Assembly (NCBI RefSeq): GCF_900167445.1
Contig: NZ_FUZT01000002.1
Location: 416,624 to 480,623 of the forward strand
From: Maledivibacter halophilus
GTDB taxonomy: Bacteria > Bacillota > Clostridia > Peptostreptococcales > Caminicellaceae
Direction of reading: 5' to 3'
Length of the DNA stretch: 64,000 nt
Notes under the pieces: model-generated
Told to the model about the DNA's origin: nothing
Database searches by the model: none
The model's input: only the letters and a program-made list of their open reading frames with translations
In this document: positions 19,155 through 27,568 of the stretch, one piece after another
Numbering within the stretch: position 1 is the first letter of the stretch
Layout: each line of letters begins with the position of its first letter
Position numbers and translations under genes: made by a program

Positions 19155-19946
19155 ATGAAAAAAACTTCAAAGGGAAAAGCAATATTAGTTGTCAGTTTTG
19201 GAACAAGCTATTCTGAGACTAGAAAAGCCACAATAGAAGCATGTGAAGAAAGAATTATTAAGATTTTTCCAGAGTATGAAGTAAGAAGGGCATTTACTTC
19301 ACAAATAATTATTAATAAGCTTAAAAAGAGAGATGGTATATTTGTAGATAATCCTAGGGAAGCTTTAACCAAGCTAAAGAAAGAAGGATTTTCAGAGGTT
19401 TATGTTCAGCCATTACATATTATAAATGGCGCTGAGTATGAGGATATAGCCAAAGAAATTCATAGGTTTAAAAATGAATTTGTTAAGCTTGCTTTAGGTA
19501 GGCCTCTTTTAACTAGCATAGAGGATTATAAAAGAGTGGTCGCTGTTTTAGCAAAAAAAATTCCAAGGAGAAGAGATGATGAAGGGGTAGTATTTATGGG
19601 CCATGGAACATATCATCATGCTAACTCAGCCTATGCATGCTTAGATTATGCATTTGAGGATCAGGGAGAGAATAATGTTTTTGTTGGAACAGTAGAAGGA
19701 TTTCCAGAAATTAAGAATATTATTAAAAAACTGAGGAAAAAAAATATAAAAAAGATAACCCTTATTCCCTTAATGCTTGTTGCAGGGGACCATGCTCAAA
19801 ATGATATGGCTGGTGATGATAAAGATTCATGGAAAAATATCTTTGAAGTCCAGGGATATAAGGTAGATATAATTCTTTGCGGCTTAGGTCAATTATCTGG
19901 TATTCAGGATATATATGTAGAGCATTTGAAAAAGATCATGGAATAA
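19155..19946 (+). CDS. cbiK: Sirohydrochlorin cobaltochelatase, anaerobic type
   Basis: A 263-residue class II chelatase that inserts cobalt into sirohydrochlorin in the early-cobalt (anaerobic) B12 pathway. Family regions: ILVVSFGTSY near the start, VQPLHIINGAEYEDI, VFMGHGTYHHANSAYA with the metal-binding histidines, and PLMLVAGDHAQNDMAGDD. No signal peptide, so it is cytoplasmic. It is the only cobalamin gene here and stands alone under the riboswitch, so it may equally serve as a stand-alone cobalt step with the rest of the pathway elsewhere. The ATG at 19155 is preferred; two GTG codons immediately upstream are part of the GTGGTGA ribosome site. Confidence 0.93.
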   Translation: MKKTSKGKAILVVSFGTSYSETRKATIEACEERIIKIFPEYEVRRAFTSQIIINKLKKRDGIFVDNPREALTKLKKEGFSEVYVQPLHIINGAEYEDIAKEIHRFKNEFVKLALGRPLLTSIEDYKRVVAVLAKKIPRRRDDEGVVFMGHGTYHHANSAYACLDYAFEDQGENNVFVGTVEGFPEIKNIIKKLRKKNIKKITLIPLMLVAGDHAQNDMAGDDKDSWKNIFEVQGYKVDIILCGLGQLSGIQDIYVEHLKKIME

Positions 19947-19994
19947 TAATTATATTAGTAAAAAATCATAAATATGTAATAAGAAATTCAAAAT

Positions 19995-20025
19995 AAAAAA
20001 AAAGCGACTTGTCGCTTTTTTTATT
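19995..20025. terminator. Terminator after cbiK
   Basis: AAAAAAAGCGA-CTTG-TCGCTTTTTTT: a tight stem with a T-run on both strands. Confidence 0.9.
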
Positions 20026-20159
20026 ACACAAAAATTATATATAAAAATTTATTATAGTCGTAAGAAACAATCTAATAAGGAAAACTAAAACCAATAGTAA
20101 AAAAAGATGAAAAAATCAACTGTAAAAAATAAATGGTTATTAAAACAATGATGCAAGCT

Positions 20160-20215
20160 AAAAAACCTTTCGTTCTAGGCGAGACGACGGCAGGCTTGTC
20201 ACTAGACATAGCTAA
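20160..20215. other. GC-rich, possibly structured island in an intergenic gap
   Basis: Within the 379-base gap 19947-20325 this stretch is about half G+C against a far lower background. It is enclosed by the inverted pair AGCTA (20157-20161) / TAGCT (20212-20216), with CTAG near both sides (20176-20179 and 20202-20205). No gene or known RNA family was recognised. The rest of the gap holds the cbiK terminator and AT-rich sequence. Confidence 0.4.
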
Positions 20216-20325
20216 AAACCACACTCCTTTAAATTTAATTATTTATTAATATGATTCTACCATATTTTAATAGAAATTAAAAGTATTAGAAAATAAAAGG
20301 TAGAATATTCATTCTAGTTTAAATT

Positions 20326-21006
20326 CTAGACCTGATTTTTATCTATATGTTTAATCTTTTTACTTTCCAAAAAAGCAGCTACAGCCTTTAACTTATCACT
20401 AGTAATGTATCCTTCTATTGACCCTGTAGAATTATATAAATATAATATTAATTTATTTTTTTCAACAGTATATTTCTGTATATTATAGTAGGGATAAAAG
20501 CCAGAGTGGTTAGATAGCTTGTCATTTAATGGAACGTCAATTCTAAAATCTAGTCCCCTAATCAAAATTCCATCGGTCATAAAGTGAATCTTTGTATATT
20601 TATAGGTAATATAAAGTAATATTTCTGTTATGAATATCCAGATAATAAGATTTATTATGGCTTTAATGGAAATAAAGGATAAATTTTTTGAAGCAATAGC
20701 AGGCCATAAAAATAGTATAAAAATTCCCAAATAGAATATTAGTCTGTTATAAATTTTAGAGGGAACTATATCTAAAAAGAAAAAGATTTTATCCCTTATA
20801 TAATATTTTGAAGTTAATATTAATCTAAAAATAAATTGAATAGATGAAAAAACTATTATGAAAAGGAAAAATAATATATTGGGAAAAATTACTTCTATAC
20901 TATTTCCTAGAGACTCCAAATTAATATTTGGTAAAATAAAAGTAATTATAGAGATTACAGTCATAAATGCTATAACAAAACCAATACTTCTTTTGCTGTT
21001 ATTCAA
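20326..21006 (-). CDS. Membrane protein of unknown function
   Basis: About 226 residues with four hydrophobic segments (roughly residues 10-27, 40-65, 90-107 and 117-137), then a soluble C-terminal part of ~85 residues (MTDGILIRGLDFRIDVPLND onward) resembling the strand-rich layout of bacterial PH-like or DUF5673-like domains. I do not recognise a specific family. The TTG at 21006 is preferred because AGGAG then lies nine bases upstream; the TTG at 21015 abuts that site. The gene stands alone on the minus strand between cbiK and uvrC, with no visible functional partner. Confidence 0.6.
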   Translation of the reverse strand: MNNSKRSIGFVIAFMTVISIITFILPNINLESLGNSIEVIFPNILFFLFIIVFSSIQFIFRLILTSKYYIRDKIFFFLDIVPSKIYNRLIFYLGIFILFLWPAIASKNLSFISIKAIINLIIWIFITEILLYITYKYTKIHFMTDGILIRGLDFRIDVPLNDKLSNHSGFYPYYNIQKYTVEKNKLILYLYNSTGSIEGYITSDKLKAVAAFLESKKIKHIDKNQV

Positions 21007-21196
21007 ATTTATCAACTCCTAGAGGTATTTATATATAGTATAATTATATTAGATTTCAAATTATTAATCAATTTTGATAGAATATAAAATAAGATTTAAA
21101 AATTAACCCAGATTATTTATGAAAAGCTTGAAGGAGTCCAAGTGATTTTGATTTCTATATGGATAATCTGAATTTAGACTAGAGGTGCATATATAT

Positions 21197-23062
21197 ATGT
21201 TTAGTATAAAGGAACAATTAAAGAAACTACCGGATAAACCTGGAGTATATATTATGAAGGATGAAATGGATGATATAATCTATATAGGAAAGTCTAAATC
21301 CTTAAAGAAAAGAGTCAGTCAATATTTTAGTAATTCTAAAAAGCATGATCCTAAAGTAATTGCTATGGTTAAATGTATAAAGGAGTTTGAGTATATAATC
21401 ACTGATACAGAGGTTGAAGCTTTAATTCTAGAAGCTAATTTAATAAAAAAACATAAACCTAGGTATAATATTGCCCTTAAAGATGATAAAAACTACCCAT
21501 ATATTAAGGTTACAGTAAAAGATAAATATCCAAGGGTAATAAAAACCAGGAAAATCATTAAAGATAATGCAAAATATTTTGGTCCATATATAAATGTTGA
21601 TGCGGTAAATAAAACCCTCGAAACCATAGAAGAATTATTTCCCTTAAGAAAATGTAATAGGAATTTAGAAACTAACAAAGATAGGCCGTGCTTAAATTAT
21701 CATATAAAAAAATGCATTGGTCCTTGTACTGGAAAGATAAATCATCAGGAGTACATGGAGGTAGTAAATCAGGTAATTCTTTTGCTTGGTGGGAAACATG
21801 ATATACTTATAGCTGAGCTTAAGGAGAGAATGTCAGAGGCCTCTGAGCAGTTAGATTTTGAAAGGGCAGCAAAGTATAGGGACAGAATAAATGCATTAAA
21901 TAATCTTTTAGAAAGACAAAAAATAGTTTCAGCCTCTGATACAGATCAGGATTATATCTCAATGGCTAGAAATTCTGATAAAACATGTGGAATGATATTT
22001 TTTGTAAGGGCTGGGAAACTAATAGGAAGAGAGCAACATATTTTGGAAGGAACAAATGATATTAAGAGATCTGAAATATTGAGCACATTTGTAAAACAAT
22101 TTTATTCTGGCAGTGCCTTTATTCCAAAGGAAATACTTATAGATGAAAAAATTGAGGATGATCTATTGATCGAAAAGTGGTTATCCCAAAAAAGAGGAAA
22201 TAAAGTAGTCATTAAACAACCTATAAAAGGAGAGAAAAAAAAGCTTCTTGAATTGGTTCATAAAAATGCTTTAGAGTATTTAACAAAATTTGAAGAAAAA
22301 ATAAATAGAGATAAAGAATATAGTGAAAGCTCTTTAAGGGAATTAGTGGGACTATTATCACTTAAAAAAATTCCAAGACGTATTGAAGCCTATGATATTT
22401 CCAATATTTATGGAGTTTTTTCAGTAGGGTCTATGGTAGTCTTTAAAGATGGAAAACCCCTTAACAGTAGCTATAGAAGATTTAGAATAAGGACTATTGA
22501 AGGACCAAATGATTATGGAAGCATGCAGGAAGTATTGTTTAGAAGATTTAAAAGAGGAATTGAAGAAAAGCAAATGCTTAAGGAACAAGGTATATCATAT
22601 GTTGAAGGAAAGTTTTCATTTTTTCCTGATTTAATTTTAATTGATGGTGGCAAAGGGCAAGTAAAAGTAGTAAAAGAAGTACTTTATGCTTTAGGTGTAA
22701 ATATACCTGTAGCAGGGATGGTAAAAGATGACAAACATAGAACTAAAGGTCTGGTTTTTGAAAATGCAGATATTTTTTTAGATAAACAAAGTTATGTATT
22801 TAAGTTAATTGCAAGGATTCAGGATGAGGTCCACAGATTCGCAATAACTTATCATAAGACCATAAGGGACAAGTCTCTAATTCAATCTGTCCTAGATGAA
22901 ATACCAGGCATAGGACAAAAGAGAAAAAGTGAATTATTAAAGCATTTTGGCTCTATTGGGAAGATTAAAAAGGCTTCTATTGACGAACTTAAGCAAGTCG
23001 AAGGCATGAATGAAAAAATAGCAAATAATGTTTATGATTTTTTTAGAAAAGATAAAGCTTAG
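21197..23062 (+). CDS. uvrC: Excinuclease ABC subunit C
   Basis: UvrC (621 residues) makes the dual incisions of nucleotide excision repair. The N-terminal GIY-YIG nuclease (residues ~10-95: PGVYIMKD...IYIGKSKSLKKRV) makes the 3' cut; a cluster with CxnC around CNRNLE...CLNYHIKKCIGPC may bind an iron-sulfur cluster; a UVR motif (LDFERAAKYRDRI) contacts UvrB; the UvrC/RNase H-like domain (AYDISNIYG, DLILIDGGKGQ) makes the 5' cut; tandem helix-hairpin-helix motifs end the protein (IPGIGQKRKSELL). The ATG at 21197 is chosen over a GTG inside the GAGGTG ribosome site. hprK follows at 57 bases. Confidence 0.97.
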   Translation: MFSIKEQLKKLPDKPGVYIMKDEMDDIIYIGKSKSLKKRVSQYFSNSKKHDPKVIAMVKCIKEFEYIITDTEVEALILEANLIKKHKPRYNIALKDDKNYPYIKVTVKDKYPRVIKTRKIIKDNAKYFGPYINVDAVNKTLETIEELFPLRKCNRNLETNKDRPCLNYHIKKCIGPCTGKINHQEYMEVVNQVILLLGGKHDILIAELKERMSEASEQLDFERAAKYRDRINALNNLLERQKIVSASDTDQDYISMARNSDKTCGMIFFVRAGKLIGREQHILEGTNDIKRSEILSTFVKQFYSGSAFIPKEILIDEKIEDDLLIEKWLSQKRGNKVVIKQPIKGEKKKLLELVHKNALEYLTKFEEKINRDKEYSESSLRELVGLLSLKKIPRRIEAYDISNIYGVFSVGSMVVFKDGKPLNSSYRRFRIRTIEGPNDYGSMQEVLFRRFKRGIEEKQMLKEQGISYVEGKFSFFPDLILIDGGKGQVKVVKEVLYALGVNIPVAGMVKDDKHRTKGLVFENADIFLDKQSYVFKLIARIQDEVHRFAITYHKTIRDKSLIQSVLDEIPGIGQKRKSELLKHFGSIGKIKKASIDELKQVEGMNEKIANNVYDFFRKDKA

Positions 23063-23119
23063 TATTAAAGGTTTCGATGAAAATACTAGAAAATACTATT
23101 ATTATAGGTGGTGTATAAT

Positions 23120-24037
23120 TTGAAAACAATACCAACAAAAAAACTAATTAAAGATTTAAAATTAGAAATTGCTAATAATTGGAAAGATCATGGCAGTGAG
23201 ATTACAACCAGTGAAGTTAATAGAGTAGGACTTCCCTTGGCAGGATATTTTGAGAATTATGGATTTGATAGAGTGCAATTAATAGGAAAGGCTGAGTGGA
23301 GTTATTTTACTAGATTATGCGAAAAATTTAGGAGACAAAGGGCAAGAGAATTAATGAAAAGATCTATTCCCTGTTTAATTGTAACAAGGGGATTAGATGT
23401 GCCTGTAGAATTAATGGAAGAAGCTGACAAAGCAAATATACCAATTTTAAGGACTTGTACTCCCACTTCAAAATTCGCCAGTAAAACTATATTTTATTTA
23501 GAGCATGAATTGGCTCCAACTACAACATTACATGGGGTTCTACTTGAAGTCAATGGTATTGGAATACTTATTTTGGGAGATAGTGGTGTAGGAAAATCGG
23601 AAACAGCTTTAGAATTAGTTAAAAGAGGTCATAGACTTGTGGCGGATGATGCTGTTCAAATTAAGAAGGTTGATGAATATACATTACTTGGCACAGCACC
23701 TGAAATCATAAAGTACTTTTTAGAAATAAGAGGTATAGGTATATTAGATGTGGCAAAGCTATATGGAATGGGAGCAGTTAGGGAAAAGAAAGTTATTGAT
23801 TTAGTTGTAAAACTTGACACGGATGAGTCTAATACTTACGACAGATTAGGTATAGATGATGAGTATATTGAAATCCTAGGAGTAAATGTTTCAAAAATAA
23901 CACTTCCTGTTAGACCTGGAAGAAATTTTGCCGTAATTCTAGAAGCAGCAGCTAGAAATCATCGTCAAAAAGAAATGGGATATAATGCAGCTGAAGAATT
24001 AAATATTAGGCTTATAAATCAAAATGATATAGAATAG
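23120..24037 (+). CDS. hprK: HPr kinase/phosphorylase
   Basis: A 305-residue bifunctional enzyme that phosphorylates HPr at Ser46 or removes that phosphate, setting carbon-catabolite repression through CcpA. The Walker A motif GDSGVGKS is at 153-160, followed by ADDAV and the HprK signature EIRGIGILDVAKLYGMGAV. TTG start with AGGTGG seven bases upstream; a GTG at 23108 is within the ribosome site. Its two likely substrates, HPr proteins at 15.8 and 62.3 kb, are both in this window and both keep the serine. Confidence 0.96.
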   Translation: MKTIPTKKLIKDLKLEIANNWKDHGSEITTSEVNRVGLPLAGYFENYGFDRVQLIGKAEWSYFTRLCEKFRRQRARELMKRSIPCLIVTRGLDVPVELMEEADKANIPILRTCTPTSKFASKTIFYLEHELAPTTTLHGVLLEVNGIGILILGDSGVGKSETALELVKRGHRLVADDAVQIKKVDEYTLLGTAPEIIKYFLEIRGIGILDVAKLYGMGAVREKKVIDLVVKLDTDESNTYDRLGIDDEYIEILGVNVSKITLPVRPGRNFAVILEAAARNHRQKEMGYNAAEELNIRLINQNDIE

Positions 24038-24115
24038 ATTGATAAATAAAATAGAAAATGAAAAAACTGAATATTGTTTTATCAGATTAGTTGAAAAAAT
24101 TTGAAAACTATTAGC

Positions 24116-24217
24116 TATAGTGAAACAATGTCAAAATTTAATTTATATATATTAAGATATCAATGTTTATGGATTTTTTATGATGTGTAAATTAGCTTTT
24201 ACATATGTTTCACTATT
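24116..24217. repeat. Repeat family 1, copy 2 (102-bp MITE-like element)
   Basis: Ends TATAGTGAAACA and TGTTTCACTATT; same length and order as the copy at 15502-15603. It lies in the 411-base gap between hprK and hydC, which otherwise contains only the hydC promoter and its leader. Confidence 0.78.
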
Positions 24218-24237
24218 ATTTACTAAAGCTTTTTTTA

Positions 24238-24266
24238 TTGTAATAAACACCATAAAATGATATAAT
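24238..24266 (+). promoter_or_regulatory. Likely promoter for the hydrogenase operon
   Basis: TTGTAA (24238-24243), 17 bases, TATAAT (24261-24266), about 180 bases before hydC, immediately after the repeat element. Confidence 0.6.
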
Positions 24267-24448
24267 CTTAACAAGCGACAAAATTCGACTACACATTTTT
24301 AAAAGCAGCTTATTACAGGCTTTATAAGTATATATATAAAACAATATAAAAATATTTAATATCTATAATTGATTTTTTATACCAGTAATAGTAAAATGGA
24401 AACGATGGAGAGAGATTTTTATTTATTAAAAATGAAAGGAGAGGTGAC

Positions 24449-24922
24449 ATGGCTAAAGATATTTTAACAAAAGAGAATTTTGACAAGCTAGGTGAAGTAA
24501 TTGAAGTAAACAAAGGAAGAAAAGGGGCATTGATGCCGGTACTTAATGAAGCTCAAAATATATTTGGAGCTATACCACTTGAAGTGCAAAAAGTAATTTC
24601 AAGGGAGCTAAATATACCGGTAGCAGAGATATATGGTGTAGTAACTTTTTACTCACAGTTTTCTCTTGTGCCAAAGGGTGAATATGTAGTATCAGTATGT
24701 TTAGGAACTGCATGTTATGTAAAGGGTGCCCAAACTATTATTGACAGAGTAAGTAAAGAATTGAATGTAGAAGTAGGTGGAACATCACCGGATGGTAAGT
24801 TTTCATTACAGGCTACAAGATGTATTGGAGCTTGTGGACTTGCACCAGTATTAACTATTAATGAAGATGTTTATGGAAGATTAGTTGAGGCAGATGTTCC
24901 TGATATTTTGAAGAAATATTAA
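24449..24922 (+). CDS. hydC: NADH-dependent [FeFe] hydrogenase gamma subunit (NuoE-like)
   Basis: A 157-residue thioredoxin-like [2Fe-2S] protein of the NuoE/HydC family. The four cluster cysteines are visible as CLGTAC near residues 91-96 and CIGAC near 131-135 in the normal order. Helical N-terminal half (GALMPVLNEAQNIFGAIP, EIYGVVTFYSQFSL) is typical. In electron-bifurcating hydrogenases such as T. maritima HydABC it is the small subunit that joins HydB. It leads a cluster with a second small Fe-S protein, hydB and hydA. AAAGGAGAGGTG precedes the ATG. Confidence 0.93.
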   Translation: MAKDILTKENFDKLGEVIEVNKGRKGALMPVLNEAQNIFGAIPLEVQKVISRELNIPVAEIYGVVTFYSQFSLVPKGEYVVSVCLGTACYVKGAQTIIDRVSKELNVEVGGTSPDGKFSLQATRCIGACGLAPVLTINEDVYGRLVEADVPDILKKY

Positions 24923-24961
24923 TTTGATATTTAACAAACTAGATAAAAATAATGTACTTTA

Positions 24962-24991
24962 TTGCAATGTTGACAAATTTTGACATATAAT
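24962..24991 (+). promoter_or_regulatory. Possible internal promoter before the small 2Fe-2S gene
   Basis: TTGCAA (24962-24967), 18 bases, TATAAT (24986-24991), in the 207-base gap after hydC. Confidence 0.45.
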
Positions 24992-25129
24992 ATAAAAATA
25001 TCTAATGAAACATGAAAAGTATTATTATAAATAAACTATAAATATCGAGCTTAAACTATTAGCTTATATATTTCTAATTTAAATATTTTAATTTATAGGT
25101 TTTATATCTAAATTTAGGGAGGTTAAAAA

Positions 25130-25498
25130 ATGAAATCATTAGCAGAATTAGCTAAGATAAGGGAAGAAGCCCTAAAGAAAGTAGACATTAGGAAAGAAAG
25201 AAAAGGAACAAGGATCGTAGTGGGAATGGCAACATGTGGAATATCAGCAGGAGCGAGACCGGTATTAACAGCATTATTAGAAGAAATTAAAAAAAGAAAT
25301 TTAAATGATATAGAGGTTGCCCAAACAGGATGTATAGGAGTATGTAGGCTTGAACCAATTGTAGAAATATACAGAGAAGGGGAAGAAAAAGTAACATATG
25401 TGGAGATGACTGCTGAAAAGGCAAAAAGAGTAGTGGCAGAGCATCTAGTTAACGGAAAAGTAATAAGAGAATTTACAATTGGAGCGTATGAAAAGTAA
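25130..25498 (+). CDS. Small thioredoxin-like [2Fe-2S] ferredoxin (hydrogenase-associated)
   Basis: A 122-residue protein. After a ~28-residue helical lead comes a thioredoxin-like ferredoxin fold with cysteines in MATCGISAGA and TGCIGVCRLEPI. This resembles the N-terminal domain of HydB/NuoF-like subunits (compare GGTGCTSSG and TGCFGLCEVGP at the start of the next gene but one). The fourth cluster ligand is not obvious: only three cysteines are present (about positions 36, 68 and 72), so either a non-cysteine ligand is used or the cluster is absent. Such small proteins often sit between hydC and hydB in Clostridia, probably as an extra electron carrier. AGGGAGG precedes the ATG. Confidence 0.82.
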   Translation: MKSLAELAKIREEALKKVDIRKERKGTRIVVGMATCGISAGARPVLTALLEEIKKRNLNDIEVAQTGCIGVCRLEPIVEIYREGEEKVTYVEMTAEKAKRVVAEHLVNGKVIREFTIGAYEK

Positions 25499-25653
25499 AA
25501 GTTAGTATTATAGTGCTATTATGATTTTTAATAAATATAGGATAAGGTTATCCCGATATATATTGACCTTATAAAAAGGTTTTCAAATAATCTATTGTCA
25601 GCTATTAGCAGACTTTCTAGAAATACTACAAGATACCAAAGGGAGGTAAAAAA

Positions 25654-27444
25654 ATGGAACTATATAGATCACACGTACTGATCTGCGGCGGAACAGGATG
25701 TACATCATCAGGATCTGATGATGTAGAAAAAAAATTCATATCAGAGCTAGAAAAACATGGACTCACAAATGAAGTAAAAATAGTAAGAACAGGATGTTTT
25801 GGATTATGTGAAGTAGGCCCTATAGTTATAGTATACCCAGAAGGTGCCTTTTATAGTCATATAAAAGTAGAAAATGTAGAAAAAATAGTTGAAGAACATC
25901 TTTTAAAGGGAAGAATAGTAAAAGATTTATTATATTATGAAGCCTTAGAGGAAGATGAGATAAGATCAATAAATGAAGTTGAGTTTTATAAGAAGCAGAG
26001 AAGGGTTGCCTTAAGGAATTGTGGAGTTATAAATCCTGAAAATATAGATGAATATATAGCAATGGATGGATACAGAGCGCTAGGTAAAGTATTGACAGAA
26101 ATGACACCGGAAGAAGTAATCGAAGTAGTAAAAGATTCGGGCTTAAGAGGCCGTGGTGGCGGAGGATTCCCAACTGGTCTTAAATGGAAATTTGCATATA
26201 ATTCAAAGGATGACCAAAAATACGTAGCATGTAATGCCGATGAAGGTGATCCAGGGGCATTTATGGATAGAAGTGTACTTGAGGGAGACCCCCACGCAAT
26301 AATAGAAGCTATGGCAATAGCTGGATATGCCATAGGATCGGATCAAGGTTATGTATATGTAAGGGCAGAGTATCCAATAGCAGTACACAGACTTAAAATA
26401 GCCATTGAGCAAGCAAAGGAATATGGATTGCTTGGAAAAGATATATTTGGAACAGGATTTAATTTTGACTTAGAAGTAAGGCTAGGAGCAGGAGCCTTCG
26501 TATGTGGAGAAGAAACTGCACTTTTACAGTCAATAGAAGGAAAACGTGGTATGCCAAGACCAAGACCACCATTCCCAGCTGTGAAGGGGTTATGGGGTAA
26601 ACCAACACTTTTAAATAATGTTGAAACCTATGCAAATATAGCACAAATTATATTAAATGGACCGGAGTGGTTTTCATCAATAGGAACAGAGCGATCAAAG
26701 GGAACAAAGGTTTTTGCCCTTGGTGGAAAGATAAACAACACAGGATTAGTAGAAATACCAATGGGAACAACCCTAAGAGAAGTAATATATGAAATAGGTG
26801 GTGGCATACCTAACGGGAAAAAGTTCAAAGCAGTACAAACAGGAGGCCCATCTGGCGGATGTATTACTGCTGACCATCTAGATACACCAATAGACTATGA
26901 TAACTTAATAGCCCTTGGATCAATGATGGGTTCTGGTGGAATGATTGTAATGGACGAAGATAACTGCATGGTGGATATAGCAAGATTTTTCCTTGATTTT
27001 ACAGTGGATGAGTCCTGTGGAAAATGTACTCCATGTAGAGAAGGTACAAAAAGAATGTTAGAAATTCTAGAAAAGATAACATCAGGTAAAGGAGAGCCAG
27101 AGGATCTTGAAAATTTAGAGAATCTAGCCAATACAATCAAATCCGCATCACTATGTGGACTTGGCCAAACAGCTCCAAACCCTGTGCTTTCAACACTTAG
27201 ATATTTTAGAGATGAATATGAAGCCCATATATATGACAAAAAATGTCCAGCAGGAGCATGTAAAGCATTACTTCAATACACAATTACAGATGCTTGTAAG
27301 GGATGTACATTATGTGCAAAATCTTGTCCTGTAGGATGTATCAGTGGAGAAGTTAAGAAAATGCATGAAATAGATCAAAGTAAATGTATCAAATGTGGAG
27401 CTTGTATGGAAAAATGTCCATTTAATGCTATCGTTAGAAAATAG
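25654..27444 (+). CDS. hydB: Electron-bifurcating hydrogenase beta subunit (NuoF-like, FMN/NADH)
   Basis: A 596-residue flavoprotein that binds NAD(H) and FMN and hosts the proposed bifurcation site of HydABC-type hydrogenases. Order of parts: N-terminal thioredoxin-like [2Fe-2S] domain (CGGTGCTSSG, TGCFGLC), the NuoF core with GLRGRGGGGFPTGLKW and ADEGDPGAFMDR for FMN/NADH, the [4Fe-4S] site ESCGKCTPCREG, and a C-terminal pair of ferredoxin motifs (CKGCTLCAKSCPVGC and CIKCGACMEKCPFNA). This layout is that of T. maritima HydB and related subunits. GGGAGG precedes the ATG. It lies between the small ferredoxin and hydA. Confidence 0.95.
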   Translation: MELYRSHVLICGGTGCTSSGSDDVEKKFISELEKHGLTNEVKIVRTGCFGLCEVGPIVIVYPEGAFYSHIKVENVEKIVEEHLLKGRIVKDLLYYEALEEDEIRSINEVEFYKKQRRVALRNCGVINPENIDEYIAMDGYRALGKVLTEMTPEEVIEVVKDSGLRGRGGGGFPTGLKWKFAYNSKDDQKYVACNADEGDPGAFMDRSVLEGDPHAIIEAMAIAGYAIGSDQGYVYVRAEYPIAVHRLKIAIEQAKEYGLLGKDIFGTGFNFDLEVRLGAGAFVCGEETALLQSIEGKRGMPRPRPPFPAVKGLWGKPTLLNNVETYANIAQIILNGPEWFSSIGTERSKGTKVFALGGKINNTGLVEIPMGTTLREVIYEIGGGIPNGKKFKAVQTGGPSGGCITADHLDTPIDYDNLIALGSMMGSGGMIVMDEDNCMVDIARFFLDFTVDESCGKCTPCREGTKRMLEILEKITSGKGEPEDLENLENLANTIKSASLCGLGQTAPNPVLSTLRYFRDEYEAHIYDKKCPAGACKALLQYTITDACKGCTLCAKSCPVGCISGEVKKMHEIDQSKCIKCGACMEKCPFNAIVRK

Positions 27445-27568
27445 AAATTAAATTATATTTAATAATATAAGACAAGTCGGATTAATTAATTACTCTCTTT
27501 AATTTCAGTTGCAAAGGTGAGTAGAGAGGCTCTAATTGGAGATTAAAAGCGAAAAGGAGAGGTGAAAA

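Noticed and set aside
25542..25572. Inverted repeat ATAAGGT/ACCTTAT before hydB as a regulatory site
   Set aside because: Seven-base arms of AT-rich sequence across a wide loop are common by chance and no known operator matches.
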